Assembly: GCA_963718195.1 (NCBI GenBank)
Contig: CAVQYQ010000004.1
Span: 186,001 to 250,000 of the forward strand
Direction: 5' to 3'
DNA length: 64,000 nucleotides
DNA from: MADRE3 sp963718195
GTDB taxonomy: Bacteria; Desulfobacterota; Desulfobulbia; Desulfobulbales; Desulfocapsaceae
Shown: positions 9,101-18,272 of the stretch, one piece after another
Position numbering within the stretch: position 1 is the first letter of the stretch
Layout: the number at the start of each line of letters is the position of its first letter
Notes under the pieces: generated by a model
The model's input: the letters and a program-made list of their open reading frames with translations, nothing else
What the model was told of the DNA's origin: nothing
Database searches by the model: none
Translations under genes and position numbers: made by a program

Positions 9101-10222
9101 GAGAGCCATTTTCTTTGGTATTCCGCATTGATGGAGACGAAGGTTGGGGCCGACGACAATAACGGATCGGCCGGAATAATCGACACGTTTACCAAGCAGG
9201 TTTTGCCGGAAACGCCCCTGCTTTCCTTTCAGCATGTCGGCAAGAGACTTGAGCGGGCGCTTGTTAGCGCCGGTAATGACCCTGCCCCGGCGACCATTAT
9301 CAAATAACACATCTACAGCTTCCTGCAGCATGCGCTTTTCATTTCGAATAATGATATCGGGTGCATCAAGCTCAAGGAGTCGTTTCAATCGGTTATTGCG
9401 ATTAATAACACGACGATAGAGATCATTGAGGTCCGACGTGGCAAAACGACCACCCTCGAGCGGTACCAGCGGACGCAAATCGGGCGGCAGAACGGGGATC
9501 ACTTCAAGGACCATCCACTCAGGCTTATTGCCTGAATCAAGAAACGCCTCGATGACATGAAGTCGCTTGCCAAGTTTCAAACGCTTGGTCTGGGATCCGG
9601 TGGAAAGCATTTCCGCCCTGAGTTCTTTTGACAGTGCAGGCAGGTCCTGGGCACCCAGAAGCTCACGAATCGCCTCGGCCCCAATACCCACCTTGAACTG
9701 GCCCGGAAATTCTTCTCGCGCCTGGCGATACTTCTCTTCTGTCAGCAATGACGCGCGCGGAACGGCATCAACCTCGGACTCGACAACCGCATACTGCTCA
9801 AAATAAAGAATTTTTTCTAATTGTTTCAGGGTCATATCCAGTACTGCCCCAATTTTACTGGGCAGACTTTTAAGAAACCAGATATGAGCAACCGGTGCGG
9901 CAAGCCTGATATGGCCAAGTCGCTCACGGCGGACCTTGGACTGGATTACTTCAACGCCGCATTTCTCACAGACAACACCCCGGTGTTTCATGCGCTTATA
10001 CTTGCCGCAGTTACACTCGAAATCTTTTACCGGACCAAATATTTTAGCACAGAAAAGACCATCCCTTTCCGGCTTGAATGTTCTGTAGTTTATTGTCTCT
10101 GGTTTTTTCACCTCACCATGGGACCAGTCCATGATCTTTTCAGGCGATGCCAAAGAAATTTTTACCGCTTTAAATCTGGCAGGAGTCTTCGGTTTTTGAA
10201 AAAAATTGAATAACTCTTCCAC
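6164..10222 (-). CDS. rpoC: DNA-directed RNA polymerase beta' subunit
   Basis: This 1352-residue subunit carries the active-site Mg motif NADFDGDQMAVH at about residue 460. The N-terminal zinc site is CNCGKYKRMKHRGVVC plus CEKCG at about 70-90, and the second zinc site is CRSKRGVCASCYGRDLG at about 890. The start is a GTG with GAGGTG upstream. The upstream rpoB-rpoC gap of about 110 bases contains a 6-bp G-C hairpin (10252-10276). The gene is complete and separate from rpoB, as in most proteobacteria. It is transcribed with rpoB and probably ends at the A/T hairpin near 6100. Confidence 0.98.
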   Translation of the reverse strand: MEELFNFFQKPKTPARFKAVKISLASPEKIMDWSHGEVKKPETINYRTFKPERDGLFCAKIFGPVKDFECNCGKYKRMKHRGVVCEKCGVEVIQSKVRRERLGHIRLAAPVAHIWFLKSLPSKIGAVLDMTLKQLEKILYFEQYAVVESEVDAVPRASLLTEEKYRQAREEFPGQFKVGIGAEAIRELLGAQDLPALSKELRAEMLSTGSQTKRLKLGKRLHVIEAFLDSGNKPEWMVLEVIPVLPPDLRPLVPLEGGRFATSDLNDLYRRVINRNNRLKRLLELDAPDIIIRNEKRMLQEAVDVLFDNGRRGRVITGANKRPLKSLADMLKGKQGRFRQNLLGKRVDYSGRSVIVVGPNLRLHQCGIPKKMALELFKPFIYNKLERRGFVTTIKSARKMVEKGVKEVWDVLEEVVTEYPVILNRAPTLHRLGMQAFEAVLIEGKAIQLHPLVCAAFNADFDGDQMAVHVPLSVEAQVEARVLMMSTNNILSPANGEPIIIPSQDIVLGLYYMTRERINVAGEGQIFSSVAEARIAYDHDTVDLQAKIKVRMDGSIVDTTMGRVILGELLPEAVPFAEVNKVLSKKALAKLIDFTYRHAGTKDTVILADRLKDTGYEYATRAGISICINDMKIPLSKEDFVENAEKEVFDVEQQYSDGLITSGEKYNKIVDIWSKVTEDVANEMMDEIKVDYVRDKDNKLIESPSFNSIFIMADSGARGSRDQIRQLAGMRGLMAKPSGEIIETPIKANFREGLGVLEYFISTHGARKGLADTALKTANSGYLTRRLVDVAQESTIVETDCRTLDGIIAEPLIDGGEIIVPIGDRILGRVTLEDVKDPFSDEIIIPAGEEITESIVEKIEAAGIDRVMIRSVLTCRSKRGVCASCYGRDLGRGHMVNIGEAVGVIAAQSIGEPGTQLTMRTFHIGGTASRSVEQAELITQRGGTIGFKNLHFVENAEGIKIVMNRNAEIVAQDELGRERERFKVNYGAQILVQEGTEVAPGTILADWDAYTIPIVAEVGGVIKYGDILEGVTMQEKVDAVTGKSSKVIVHSAGGAQLNPRVSVKDEGGRKTLKLPESDIFARYSLPVGSIISVEEGAVIEPGTIVGKIPRETSKTKDITGGLPRVAELFEVRKPKEPATISEIDGRVSFGKELKGKRRVVVTPEYGEPQEYLVPKSKHIIVHEGDYVQAGERLMEGTIVPNDILRVLGVKELAKFLVNEIQEVYRLQGVKINDKHIEVIVRQMMRRVMITVSGDSKFMIGEQIEWWSFEDERDRLFAEGKQPPVAEPLLLGVTKASLSTESFISAASFQETTKVLTNAAMAGKVDELAGLKENVIMGRLISAGTGIKGNGVH

Positions 10223-10331
10223 GTAATCACCTCTGCTTCAAGTTGTTGGTTACCCGGTTTTTTACTCGTCCCGGGTTTTGAAGAGATAGTTCAAACCGCA
10301 ATGGCACAGTAACTGCTGTACCAGGGGGCTC

Positions 10332-13300
10332 TTATTCCTCAATCAGCTCCATGTTCAGACACAATCCCTGCAGTTCTTTTACCAGTACATGGAAAGACTC
10401 CGGCAATCCGGTAGTGAGGAAATTATCGCCTTTTACAATACGTTCATACATGGATGTTCGCCCTTCCACATCATCGGACTTGGCGGTCAGAAATTCTTTC
10501 AGGGTATAGGCTGCGCCATACGCTTCCATCGCCCAGACCTCCATTTCACCAAGCCGCTGTCCACCAAACTGTGCCTTACCGCCAAGTGGTTGCTGAGTAA
10601 CCAGCGAGTATGGTCCGGTTGAACGAGCATGAATTTTATTATCGACAAGATGGTGCAGTTTCAGCATGTACATCACACCGACAGTTACCTTATTGGCAAA
10701 GGGTTCCCCGGACAGGCCGTCATACAGCTGGGCCTGACCGACCTCATCCATTCCTGCTTCAACAAGTAGACTGCGAATCTGATCTTCACGGGCACCATCA
10801 AACACAGGTGTGGACATGTGCAGACCATCCTTGTGATCGCGGGCCCAGGCAATAAGCTGCTCGCCCGATCGTTCTTTGACGATCGCTTCGTACTCCAGTT
10901 TCGAGTAGATCTTCTTGATTTTCTTCTTGATAAGATCCACCGCCTGATCCCGGGCCAAGGTTTCAATCTGCTCCCCAAGTCTTCTTGCCGCATAGCCGAG
11001 ATGCACTTCAAGTACCTGCCCGACATTCATACGGGACGGAACGCCAAGCGGATTTAAGACAATATCCACGGTTCGGCCATCTGCGAAATAGGGCATATCC
11101 TCTTCGGGAAGAATGCACGAAACCACACCTTTGTTACCGTGGCGGCCAGCCATCTTGTCACCAACAGACATTTTGCGCTTGGTGGCAACATACACCTTGA
11201 CCATCTTCACCACACCTGGAGGGAGATCATCACCTTTTTTCAGACGGTCAATTATGCCGTCATAGCGTTCGGTAATCAGCTGCGCCTGTCTGTCATAGCG
11301 AGCATATATCTCGTCGATCTGATCGATATATTTGGCCCGCTCCGAAAAATCGAGCCTGCGTAAATCGTGGAAACCGATCTGTGCAGAAATCTCTTCGTTG
11401 AATTTCTTGCCAAGCTTGACAAGGATGGTACCGTCTTGTGCTTTGACATCCTCTTTCACAGTACGACCATCAATGACCTTTCCGACCTCACGGCAGATAC
11501 CTTTTTTCAAACTACTCAATTCATCCAGCTTGTCCTGGTTGAGTCGCTCGATCTCGACGTCTTCGATCATCAGCGACCGTTCATCTTTATCGACTCCCTT
11601 GCGGGAAAAAACCTTTGCATCGATGACGACACCCTCGACCCCAGGTGGAACCCGGAGTGAAGAGTCCTTGACGTCCTGTGCCTTTTCACCAAAAATAGCG
11701 CGCAGCAGTTTTTCCTCAGGAGACAGAACAGTCTCACCTTTCGGGGTTACCTTGCCGACCAGTGTATCACCTGCCTTGACTTCCGCACCGACCCTGACAA
11801 TGCCGGACTCATCAAGGTTGCGCAAGGTATCCTCGCTGACATTGGGAATATCCCTGGTGATCTCTTCTTTACCAAGCTTGGTATCCCTCGCCATGGTCTC
11901 AAATACTTCTATATGTAGTGAGGTGAAGGTATCTTCCTTGAGAAGCCTTTCGTTCACCAGGATTGAATCCTCGAAGTTAAACCCGCGCCACGGCATGAAC
12001 GCAATCGTCACATTCTTACCAAGAGCAAGCTCTCCATTGTCGCAGGAGGATCCATCGGCGAGTACGGTTCCTTCCTTAACCCGAACACCGGGGTTAACCA
12101 GTGGTTTCTGATTGAAACAGGTGTTCTGGTTGGACTTCTTGTATTTTTCCAGACGGTATACGGCAACACCAGTCTCATGGCCGTCAACTCCTGGCTGGTC
12201 ATACCGTACAACAATACGGTTGGCGTCAACCTCCTCGACCACACCGTCACCTCCGGACAGCAGGCAGGCACCCGAATCCCTGGCGACATATCGCTCCATG
12301 CCAGTGCCGACAAAGGGAGCGGCCGTTCTCATCAGCGGTACAGCCTGGCGCTGCATGTTTGATCCCATCAATGCACGGTTGGCATCATCATTTTCCAAAA
12401 ATGGAATGAGTGACGCGGCAACACTGACCAGCTGGTTCGGAGCAATATCCATATAGGTAACATTATCTGCAAACGCGGTGATAACCTCACCATCCTCCCT
12501 GACAATCAGCGCATCAGGAACGATACGATTTTCCTTGTTCAGCGGCACGAGTGCGGGGGCAATATAATTGTTCTGCTCCTGAAGGGCACTCAGGTAATCA
12601 ATGGTATCATCGTATACGATTCGATCCTTCACCCTACGATAGGGAGTTTCTATAAAACCATATGGGTTTACACGGGCATAGGTCGCCAGTGAAACAATGA
12701 GCCCGATGTTCGGTCCCTCAGGGGTCTCAACCGGACAGATTCGACCATAGTGTGTCGGGTGGACATCACGAACCTCAAATCCAGCGCGCTCACGAGACAG
12801 ACCACCCGGCCCGAGTGCACTGAGGCGACGCTTATGGGTTACCTCCGACAGCGGATTCGTCTGGTCCATGAACTGCGACAACTGACTGGTCCCGAAAAAT
12901 TCCTTAATCGCAGCAGAAATGGGTTTCGGATTGACCAGGTCATGCGGCATCAGGGTTTCAACATCCTGCAGCGTCATCCGTTCCTTGATTGCCCGCTCCA
13001 TGCGGACGAGTCCCATTCGATATTGATTCTCCACCAGTTCGCCAACGGTTCGAACCCGACGATTGCCGAGATGATCTATATCATCAACGGCCCCCTGACT
13101 ATCCTTTAACCGCACCAGAAATTTGACCGCCTTTATGATATCTTCACGCGTAAGCGCCCGCTGACTGATGTCAATGTCGAGTTTCAACTTCGCATTGATC
13201 TTGTATCTACCCACTTCTGAGAGATCATACAGCTCCGGATTAAAAAAGAGATTTTCAAAAAATCCTTCAGCAACCTCGATGGTCGGAGGGCTCGAGGGAC

Positions 13301-14414
13301 GAAGTCTGCGGTATATTTCAAGCAGTGCTTCTTCGGTTGAGATCACTTTATCAAGCGCGAGCGTTTTCCTGAACGATTCAGAATAATTGACCCCGTCTAT
13401 TGCCAGCACTCTAAATTCTTTGACGCCCGCACCATCAAGCGTTTCGAGCAAAGACTCACTCAACTCGGTGTTGTGCATAACCAGTGGCTGCTCCTCATCG
13501 GCATCGGCAATATCTTCGGCAATAACCTTACCAATCAGCAACTCTTCCGAGATCTGCAGCAACTCTATTCCAGCTTCTTCAATCCTGCGACAGAGCGCCT
13601 TGGAAATTTTCCGTCCCTTTTTGCCGAGAAGCGCGCCATCTTTGGGGTCAATCAGGTCAAATTCCAGTCGCTGTCCAAGCGCAGTTTCTTCACTGAAGTT
13701 GATGTAGTAGGATTTCTTAACTTTCTTGACCGTGTTGACCGGATAGAACTTTGCGAGGAGCTCTTCGGCACTGTAGCCAAGAGCTTTGAGCAGGGTTGTT
13801 ACCGGAAACTTTCTTCTCCTGTCAATGCGTACATGGAGGATATCCTTGATGTCAAACTCAAGGTCAATCCATGACCCACGAACCGGGATTATTCTTGCAG
13901 AATAGAGCAACTTACCACTTGAGTGACTTTTACCCTGGTCATGTGTATAAAAAAGTCCGGGAGAACGCTGGAGCTGCGAGACAATGACACGCTCCGTCCC
14001 GTTGATGACAAATACACCATCCCCGGTCATCAGGGGGAGTGCACCAAAAAATACCTCCTGCTCCTTGATATCCCGGATCGACTGAACCCCTGTCTCCTCG
14101 TCCACATCGAAGGTGATCAAACGCACGACGATTTTAAGCGGAATATCAAAGGTCATTCCCCGCTGCTGACATTCCTGCACGGTATATTTGGGCTCTCCGA
14201 ATTTGTAGCGAACAAACTCCAGCGAACAGAGGCCGTTAAAATCGTTAATAGGGAATATATCTTCAAGAATCGCCTGTAACCCGAAATTTTCGCGACTGTC
14301 GGATTCTCGATCAATCTGTAGAAAGCTTTCGTATGATTTCCTCTGCATGGAAATCAGATGAGGTGGCTCCAGAATACTGGCTACGCTGGCAAATTGCTTT
14401 CTGACTCTTTCCAT
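10332..14414 (-). CDS. rpoB: DNA-directed RNA polymerase beta subunit
   Basis: This catalytic subunit has about 1360 residues. The rifampicin-pocket cluster (GTSQLSQFMDQTNPLSEVTH, then KRRLSALGPGGLSRERAGFE) at about residues 515-555 looks wild type. Downstream lie the PVETPEGPNIGLI and VGDKMAGRHGNKG motifs. I chose the ATG at 14414, four codons inside the longest frame, because GAGG lies 6 bases upstream of it. The longer frame would start at a TTG that overlaps this site. A 404-base gap with two hairpins separates it from rplL. Confidence 0.98.
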   Translation of the reverse strand: MERVRKQFASVASILEPPHLISMQRKSYESFLQIDRESDSRENFGLQAILEDIFPINDFNGLCSLEFVRYKFGEPKYTVQECQQRGMTFDIPLKIVVRLITFDVDEETGVQSIRDIKEQEVFFGALPLMTGDGVFVINGTERVIVSQLQRSPGLFYTHDQGKSHSSGKLLYSARIIPVRGSWIDLEFDIKDILHVRIDRRRKFPVTTLLKALGYSAEELLAKFYPVNTVKKVKKSYYINFSEETALGQRLEFDLIDPKDGALLGKKGRKISKALCRRIEEAGIELLQISEELLIGKVIAEDIADADEEQPLVMHNTELSESLLETLDGAGVKEFRVLAIDGVNYSESFRKTLALDKVISTEEALLEIYRRLRPSSPPTIEVAEGFFENLFFNPELYDLSEVGRYKINAKLKLDIDISQRALTREDIIKAVKFLVRLKDSQGAVDDIDHLGNRRVRTVGELVENQYRMGLVRMERAIKERMTLQDVETLMPHDLVNPKPISAAIKEFFGTSQLSQFMDQTNPLSEVTHKRRLSALGPGGLSRERAGFEVRDVHPTHYGRICPVETPEGPNIGLIVSLATYARVNPYGFIETPYRRVKDRIVYDDTIDYLSALQEQNNYIAPALVPLNKENRIVPDALIVREDGEVITAFADNVTYMDIAPNQLVSVAASLIPFLENDDANRALMGSNMQRQAVPLMRTAAPFVGTGMERYVARDSGACLLSGGDGVVEEVDANRIVVRYDQPGVDGHETGVAVYRLEKYKKSNQNTCFNQKPLVNPGVRVKEGTVLADGSSCDNGELALGKNVTIAFMPWRGFNFEDSILVNERLLKEDTFTSLHIEVFETMARDTKLGKEEITRDIPNVSEDTLRNLDESGIVRVGAEVKAGDTLVGKVTPKGETVLSPEEKLLRAIFGEKAQDVKDSSLRVPPGVEGVVIDAKVFSRKGVDKDERSLMIEDVEIERLNQDKLDELSSLKKGICREVGKVIDGRTVKEDVKAQDGTILVKLGKKFNEEISAQIGFHDLRRLDFSERAKYIDQIDEIYARYDRQAQLITERYDGIIDRLKKGDDLPPGVVKMVKVYVATKRKMSVGDKMAGRHGNKGVVSCILPEEDMPYFADGRTVDIVLNPLGVPSRMNVGQVLEVHLGYAARRLGEQIETLARDQAVDLIKKKIKKIYSKLEYEAIVKERSGEQLIAWARDHKDGLHMSTPVFDGAREDQIRSLLVEAGMDEVGQAQLYDGLSGEPFANKVTVGVMYMLKLHHLVDNKIHARSTGPYSLVTQQPLGGKAQFGGQRLGEMEVWAMEAYGAAYTLKEFLTAKSDDVEGRTSMYERIVKGDNFLTTGLPESFHVLVKELQGLCLNMELIEE

Positions 14415-14818
14415 AATTGTCCTCAAGATTGTCTAAAGACACTGATGTTGCGGTTAATTTCTCTCACTAGGGGCGCACCCTCAGGATTTACCGGATGATC
14501 CAGTAGACCAGTTTAAGTACGAAAATGAGAAATGGAATGTTTCTGCTGATATCGTCTGTCACAACCGGACCGCCAGAAGGTGCTAACAGGCCCGACAGAA
14601 AAGCAATCAATACATCTGTCAAACATTTCCTGGTCTCCTGTTACCCATAAGCGCGGTTCCGTGCAAACGAGAGAAGCAGCATAACTACTTGTTTTAAATC
14701 GATTTTATAATCGAACAAAAACATACATCTGGAAACACGACACGCCACGCACCAAAGTGCGTAGCGTGTCTTAATTTCCGCGGTGCTCGTCGTGATGAGC
14801 ACCCTGTCAAGGTCTGTA
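14415..14818 (-). other. rplL-rpoB intergenic region with two strong hairpins
   Basis: No gene is seen in these 404 bases. Soon after the rplL stop there are two hairpins. One is at 14782-14803 (GGTGCTC / GAGCACC). The stronger one is at 14739-14770 (GACACGC-c-ACGCAC / GTGCGT-a-GCGTGTC, 13 pairs with one bulge on each side). Neither is followed by a clean T run. In E. coli the same interval holds the partial attenuator and RNase III site that make rplL mRNA more abundant than rpoBC mRNA; a similar role here is inferred from position. Confidence 0.5.
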
Positions 14819-15199
14819 TTATTTTATTTCTACAGTACCGCCGACAGCTTCAACCTTAGCTTTGATTTCTTCAGCTTCTTCCTTGGTCACGCCTTCCTTC
14901 AGCGGCTGGGGTGCACCTTCAACAAGCTCTTTTGCTTCCTTGAGGCCAAGGCTTGTGATCGCACGTACTTCTTTAATTACCTTGATCTTCTGGTCACCGG
15001 CTCCCGCCAGGATGGCGTCAAACTCTGTTTTTTCCTCGGCAGGGGCGGCATCGGCTCCTGCTGCTCCGGCTGCCGCGACTGCAACCGGTGCGGCGGCAGA
15101 GACACCAAACTTTTCTTCGAGCTCTTTGATCAACTCAGCCAACTCGAGAACACTCATATTCGAAATAAACTCAATTACGTCATCTTTTGTAACAGCCAT
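14819..15199 (-). CDS. rplL: 50S ribosomal protein L7/L12
   Basis: This 126-residue acidic stalk protein forms the multi-copy L10(L12)n stalk that recruits GTPase factors. It has the N-terminal dimer helices (about 1-30), an Ala/Gly-rich hinge (about 35-55, AAAPVAVAAAGAAG) and the globular C-terminal domain with EKTEFDAIL, KVIKEVR and LGLKEAKELVEGAP. It follows rplJ by 63 bases, and expression is set with rplJ by the L10 leader at 15878-15935. Confidence 0.97.
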   Translation of the reverse strand: MAVTKDDVIEFISNMSVLELAELIKELEEKFGVSAAAPVAVAAAGAAGADAAPAEEKTEFDAILAGAGDQKIKVIKEVRAITSLGLKEAKELVEGAPQPLKEGVTKEEAEEIKAKVEAVGGTVEIK

Positions 15200-15262
15200 T
15201 TTTTTCCTCTTTTATCTATAACGATTGTAAAATACATAAGAAAAGAACAGTCGGCAGGTCGC

Positions 15263-15784
15263 CTATGCCTGCTCTTTCTGATCCTTAATTGCCTGCAAAC
15301 CATAAAGAAATGTTCTCGGAACTCCTGAGAGAACCCGAACAAGAGCTGTGGGCACGCCATTCATCACTGACAATAACTGACCAAGAAGAACCTCTTTGGT
15401 CGGCAGTTTCGACAATGCAATAATATTGTCAACAGTGATTCTTTCTCCCTCAAGAACAGCAGACCGTAACTCGAACTTTTTATGATCCTCGGCAAATTTA
15501 GCCAGAACTTTTGCTGGCATTACCGGATCATCATAGGCCATAACTATGGCTGTCGTACCTGAAAAGTCATCAACGAGAGACTCGCAGGTGGTATCGGCAA
15601 CTGCTCTTTTCAGAAGAGTATTCTTGGCAATGCGGATCTCAGTGTCACAGCCACGAAGTTCCTTCCTGACTTTTTCGAGCTCTGAGACCTTTAATCCACA
15701 ATAGTCTGCGACGACAGAGAACTTCGCGCGGTTGAACATTTCGTTCAATTCAGCGACTATTGCTGATTTTTCATCACGATTCAA
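15263..15784 (-). CDS. rplJ: 50S ribosomal protein L10
   Basis: This 173-residue stalk base protein binds 23S rRNA through its N-terminal domain (about 1-130) and L12 dimers through the C-terminal helix. Visible hallmarks are the MNRDEKSAIVAEL start, KNTLLKRA at about 55 and the LLGQLLSVMNGVPTALVRVL stretch near the end. It is preceded by a recognisable L10 leader RNA, so it likely represses its own translation together with L12. It lies in the order rplK-rplA-rplJ-rplL-rpoB-rpoC. Confidence 0.97.
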   Translation of the reverse strand: MNRDEKSAIVAELNEMFNRAKFSVVADYCGLKVSELEKVRKELRGCDTEIRIAKNTLLKRAVADTTCESLVDDFSGTTAIVMAYDDPVMPAKVLAKFAEDHKKFELRSAVLEGERITVDNIIALSKLPTKEVLLGQLLSVMNGVPTALVRVLSGVPRTFLYGLQAIKDQKEQA

Positions 15785-15877
15785 ATTACCCTCCTACCAC
15801 ACGTTAAGATTAACACGTTTTCGAAACAGCAGTTACAAAATGACTGGCTTAAAAAGAACTGATAAACACCATTCAAC

Positions 15878-15935
15878 TTGGTCTCGGCAGGTCAGCCCAA
15901 AAGGGCCCATTAAACTGTCGTACCTGCTGTCTTCG
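15878..15935 (-). promoter_or_regulatory. Ribosomal protein L10 leader (autoregulatory RNA)
   Basis: In the 199-base rplA-rplJ gap the minus strand reads AGACAGCAGGTAC at about 15932-15920. It then has a TTTAATGGGCCC...GGGC hairpin and ends with CCTGCCGAGACC at about 15893-15882. The paired CAGG/CCTG arms and the flanking AGACAG and GAGACC match the known L10(L12)4 binding leader upstream of rplJ in many bacteria (Rfam family L10_leader). Binding of L10-L12 there blocks rplJL translation. The family match is by eye. Confidence 0.75.
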
Positions 15936-15983
15936 ACATGAAACTGTCAAACAAAAACAGTTTCTTCTCTACACTAAAACTAC

Positions 15984-16688
15984 CTATTTAACACGGGTCC
16001 TGACATCAAGTGTATCAACCTTGAAACCAGGTCCTATTGTTGATGAAATGGAAATAGACCGCAGGTAAATACCCTTGCTGGTTGACGGCTTGAGCTGGAT
16101 CAATTTTTCGATAAAGGCCATTGCGTTCTCGTAAACCTTTTGCTCGCCAAACGATACTTTCCCGATACCGGCATGGACGATACCAGCCTTATCGACGCGG
16201 AAATCAACTTTTCCTCCCTTGATCTCTTTGATGACGTTGGCGAGATCAAAGGTAACGGTACCGAGCTTGGCATTTGGCATCAGATTTCGTGGCCCGAGAA
16301 TTCTACCGAGCTTACCAACCGTGCCCATCATATCCGGAGTAGCCACCGTTTTATCAAATTCGAGCCAGCCGCCCTGAATTTTTTCAACCAGTTCGTCTGA
16401 ACCAACATAATCCGCGCCCGCTTCCGTTGCCTCTGCCTCTTTCGGTCCTTTTGCAAAAACGAGTACTCGAGTCGTTTTTCCGGTACCGTGGGGCAGGACA
16501 ACCGAGGAGCGAACCATCTGGTCTGCATGACGAGGATCAACACCAAGCTTGACGGCAATATCTACCGTCTCGTCAAATTTGGCGTAGGATGAGTCAAGCA
16601 TGACCTTGACGGCCTCATCCATGGTCCTAAGAGCAGACTTATCAATATCTTTGATTTTATTTCTGTAATTTTTTCCGTGCTTCGGCAT
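15984..16688 (-). CDS. rplA: 50S ribosomal protein L1
   Basis: This 234-residue stalk protein binds helices 76-78 of 23S rRNA and, in E. coli, also represses rplKA translation. Recognisable parts are the MPKHGKNYR start, VDPRHADQMVRSSVVLPHG at about residues 50-68, and the LGRILGPRNLMPNAKLGTV core at about 125-145. It lies 65 bases downstream of rplK and 199 bases upstream of rplJ. It is complete. Confidence 0.97.
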   Translation of the reverse strand: MPKHGKNYRNKIKDIDKSALRTMDEAVKVMLDSSYAKFDETVDIAVKLGVDPRHADQMVRSSVVLPHGTGKTTRVLVFAKGPKEAEATEAGADYVGSDELVEKIQGGWLEFDKTVATPDMMGTVGKLGRILGPRNLMPNAKLGTVTFDLANVIKEIKGGKVDFRVDKAGIVHAGIGKVSFGEQKVYENAMAFIEKLIQLKPSTSKGIYLRSISISSTIGPGFKVDTLDVRTRVK

Positions 16689-16753
16689 GATCGCCTCCTA
16701 CTGTACGTGTCACGATCATGCTCGAGCAGCGTACGTAGTAAATGTTAATATTT

Positions 16754-17179
16754 CTAATCTACGATGGTGATACCTGCACTGCGTGCGGTACCCTCAACAA
16801 TACGCATTGCACCTTCAATGTCATACGCATTCAGGTCAGGCATCTTGATTTCAGCAATTTCACGAACCTTGTCCCTGCTTAACTCAGCCACGCGCTCAAC
16901 CTTGGGATTTCCGGAGCCCTTGGCGACGTTTGCGGCCTTGAGCAGCAGAACGGATGCAGGGGGAGTTTTGGTAATATAACTGAAAGACCGATCCTGATAA
17001 ACGGTGATAACAACAGGTACAATAGTGTCACCCATTGACTGGGTTTTAGCATTGAAAGCTTTACAGAATTCCATAATATTGACACCATGCTGTCCAAGTG
17101 CCGGTCCTACCGGCGGTGATGGATTTGCTTTGCCAGCCGGAATCTGAAGCTTAATGTATGCCATTACTTTCTTGGCCAT
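16754..17179 (-). CDS. rplK: 50S ribosomal protein L11
   Basis: This 141-residue protein of the GTPase-associated centre is needed for RelA activation and is the target region of thiostrepton. The N-terminal QIPAGKANPSPPVGPALGQ proline-rich segment (about residues 12-30) and the C-terminal GTARSAGI segment are both present. It forms the rplK-rplA pair downstream of nusG, with a 79-base gap. Confidence 0.97.
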   Translation of the reverse strand: MAKKVMAYIKLQIPAGKANPSPPVGPALGQHGVNIMEFCKAFNAKTQSMGDTIVPVVITVYQDRSFSYITKTPPASVLLLKAANVAKGSGNPKVERVAELSRDKVREIAEIKMPDLNAYDIEGAMRIVEGTARSAGITIVD

Positions 17180-17258
17180 TTTTCTACTCCAACAATTGTG
17201 ATATTCTCACAGAGAATGTAACAGGGAAATCCAAACAGAGATTTCCGATATCTTTTTA

Positions 17259-17792
17259 TCAGGTATTCGATACCTGGACAAATTCTAGTTCTACCGGTGT
17301 TTCTCGACCAAAGATAGAAACCATAACCCTGACCCGTCCCTTTTCAGGGAAAACCTCGTCTACGACACCCTGAAAATTGGCAAACGGGCCATCGATGACC
17401 CTGACCACTTCACCAATATCAAAAACGACTTTTGGTCTTGGACGTTCTGAACCATCCTGGATCCGGCCGATAATTTTACCGGCATCCTCATCTGAAAGTG
17501 GCACCGGGTTTCGATCATCACCAACAAATCCGACAACACGTGGCATGTCTCTGTGAATGGTGTGCCAGGTGGTATCATTGAGATCCATGCTGACGAGCAT
17601 GTACCCGGGGAAAAAACGCCTTGAAGATGTTTTTCGCGAGCCTTTTATCATCTCCACGACCTGCTCAGTCGGGACAAGAATCTCTCCAAAGAGTTCTTCC
17701 AGCCCTTCCTTGGCGATACGCTCTTCAAGCGTGGCCTTTACACGTTCTTCAAAACCGGAATGAACTTGCAGTATGTACCATTGTCTTGCCAT
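17259..17792 (-). CDS. nusG: Transcription termination/antitermination factor NusG
   Basis: This 177-residue protein has the NGN domain (about residues 5-115, starting RQWYILQVHSGFEERV) that binds the RNA polymerase clamp, and a C-terminal KOW domain (about 125-177, VRVIDGPFANFQGVV) that binds Rho or S10. The secE-nusG order is the standard bacterial one, with a 91-base gap. It is complete and ordinary. Confidence 0.97.
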   Translation of the reverse strand: MARQWYILQVHSGFEERVKATLEERIAKEGLEELFGEILVPTEQVVEMIKGSRKTSSRRFFPGYMLVSMDLNDTTWHTIHRDMPRVVGFVGDDRNPVPLSDEDAGKIIGRIQDGSERPRPKVVFDIGEVVRVIDGPFANFQGVVDEVFPEKGRVRVMVSIFGRETPVELEFVQVSNT

Positions 17793-17883
17793 GTATCTTC
17801 CGTTTTCTCAAATGAGTGCAGTAAAAACGAATCCAGCGGAAATAAGCCACTGGGGCCCTGTTTTTTGTTTATCTTTAAGTAAA

Positions 17884-18135
17884 TTAACGCAAAATCGTTG
17901 AAACCAGCTTACCCAGCAGAACATCAACTGTGCCGAGGTAGGCAGAGACAATTATCGCCAGTAAAATGACCATGCCGGTCAAGCCGAGCGTGACCTTCTT
18001 GTCCGGCCAGACAACTTTAGTAAACTCCGCCTGGACTTCTCCAACAAATTTCTTTATCTGACCGGGCGAAAATGGTGAGGGCTGCGAAACTTTAGCACTT
18101 CCACTGATCTTCTTTTCTTTTGCTTTACCAGCCAT
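17884..18135 (-). CDS. secE: Preprotein translocase subunit SecE
   Basis: This 83-residue protein is the short one-helix SecE form. It has a basic N-terminus, the amphipathic conserved part FVGEVQAEFTKVVWPDKK (about residues 28-45) and one membrane segment (about 48-72). SecE clamps SecY in the SecYEG channel. I chose the ATG at 18135. The longer open frame to 18246 would be translated through tRNA-Trp and is not real. It lies between tRNA-Trp and nusG. Confidence 0.95.
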   Translation of the reverse strand: MAGKAKEKKISGSAKVSQPSPFSPGQIKKFVGEVQAEFTKVVWPDKKVTLGLTGMVILLAIIVSAYLGTVDVLLGKLVSTILR

Positions 18136-18185
18136 CCTAGCACCGTTCGTGTTTGTTAATCTACCCAGCGAGTATCTGTTGCACC

Positions 18186-18262
18186 TGGCAGGCCAGGAGG
18201 GATTCGAACCCCCAGCCCCCGGATTTGGAGTCCGGTGCTCTACCAATTCGAGCTACTGGCCT
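18186..18262 (-). tRNA. trnW: tRNA-Trp (CCA anticodon)
   Basis: The 77-base cloverleaf has acceptor arms AGGCCAG / CTGGCCT paired perfectly, anticodon stem CCGGA / TCCGG around loop CTCCAAA, T-loop TTCGAAT, discriminator G and an encoded CCA. It stands between rpmG and secE, as in many proteobacteria. Confidence 0.96.
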
Positions 18263-18272
18263 GCACGATTTC

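Noticed and set aside
18136..18246. N-terminal extension of secE (MVEHRTPNPGAGGSNPS...)
   Set aside because: The extra codons are a read-through of the tRNA-Trp gene on the same strand. The peptide is the familiar false tRNA translation, and the normal SecE start is the ATG at 18135.
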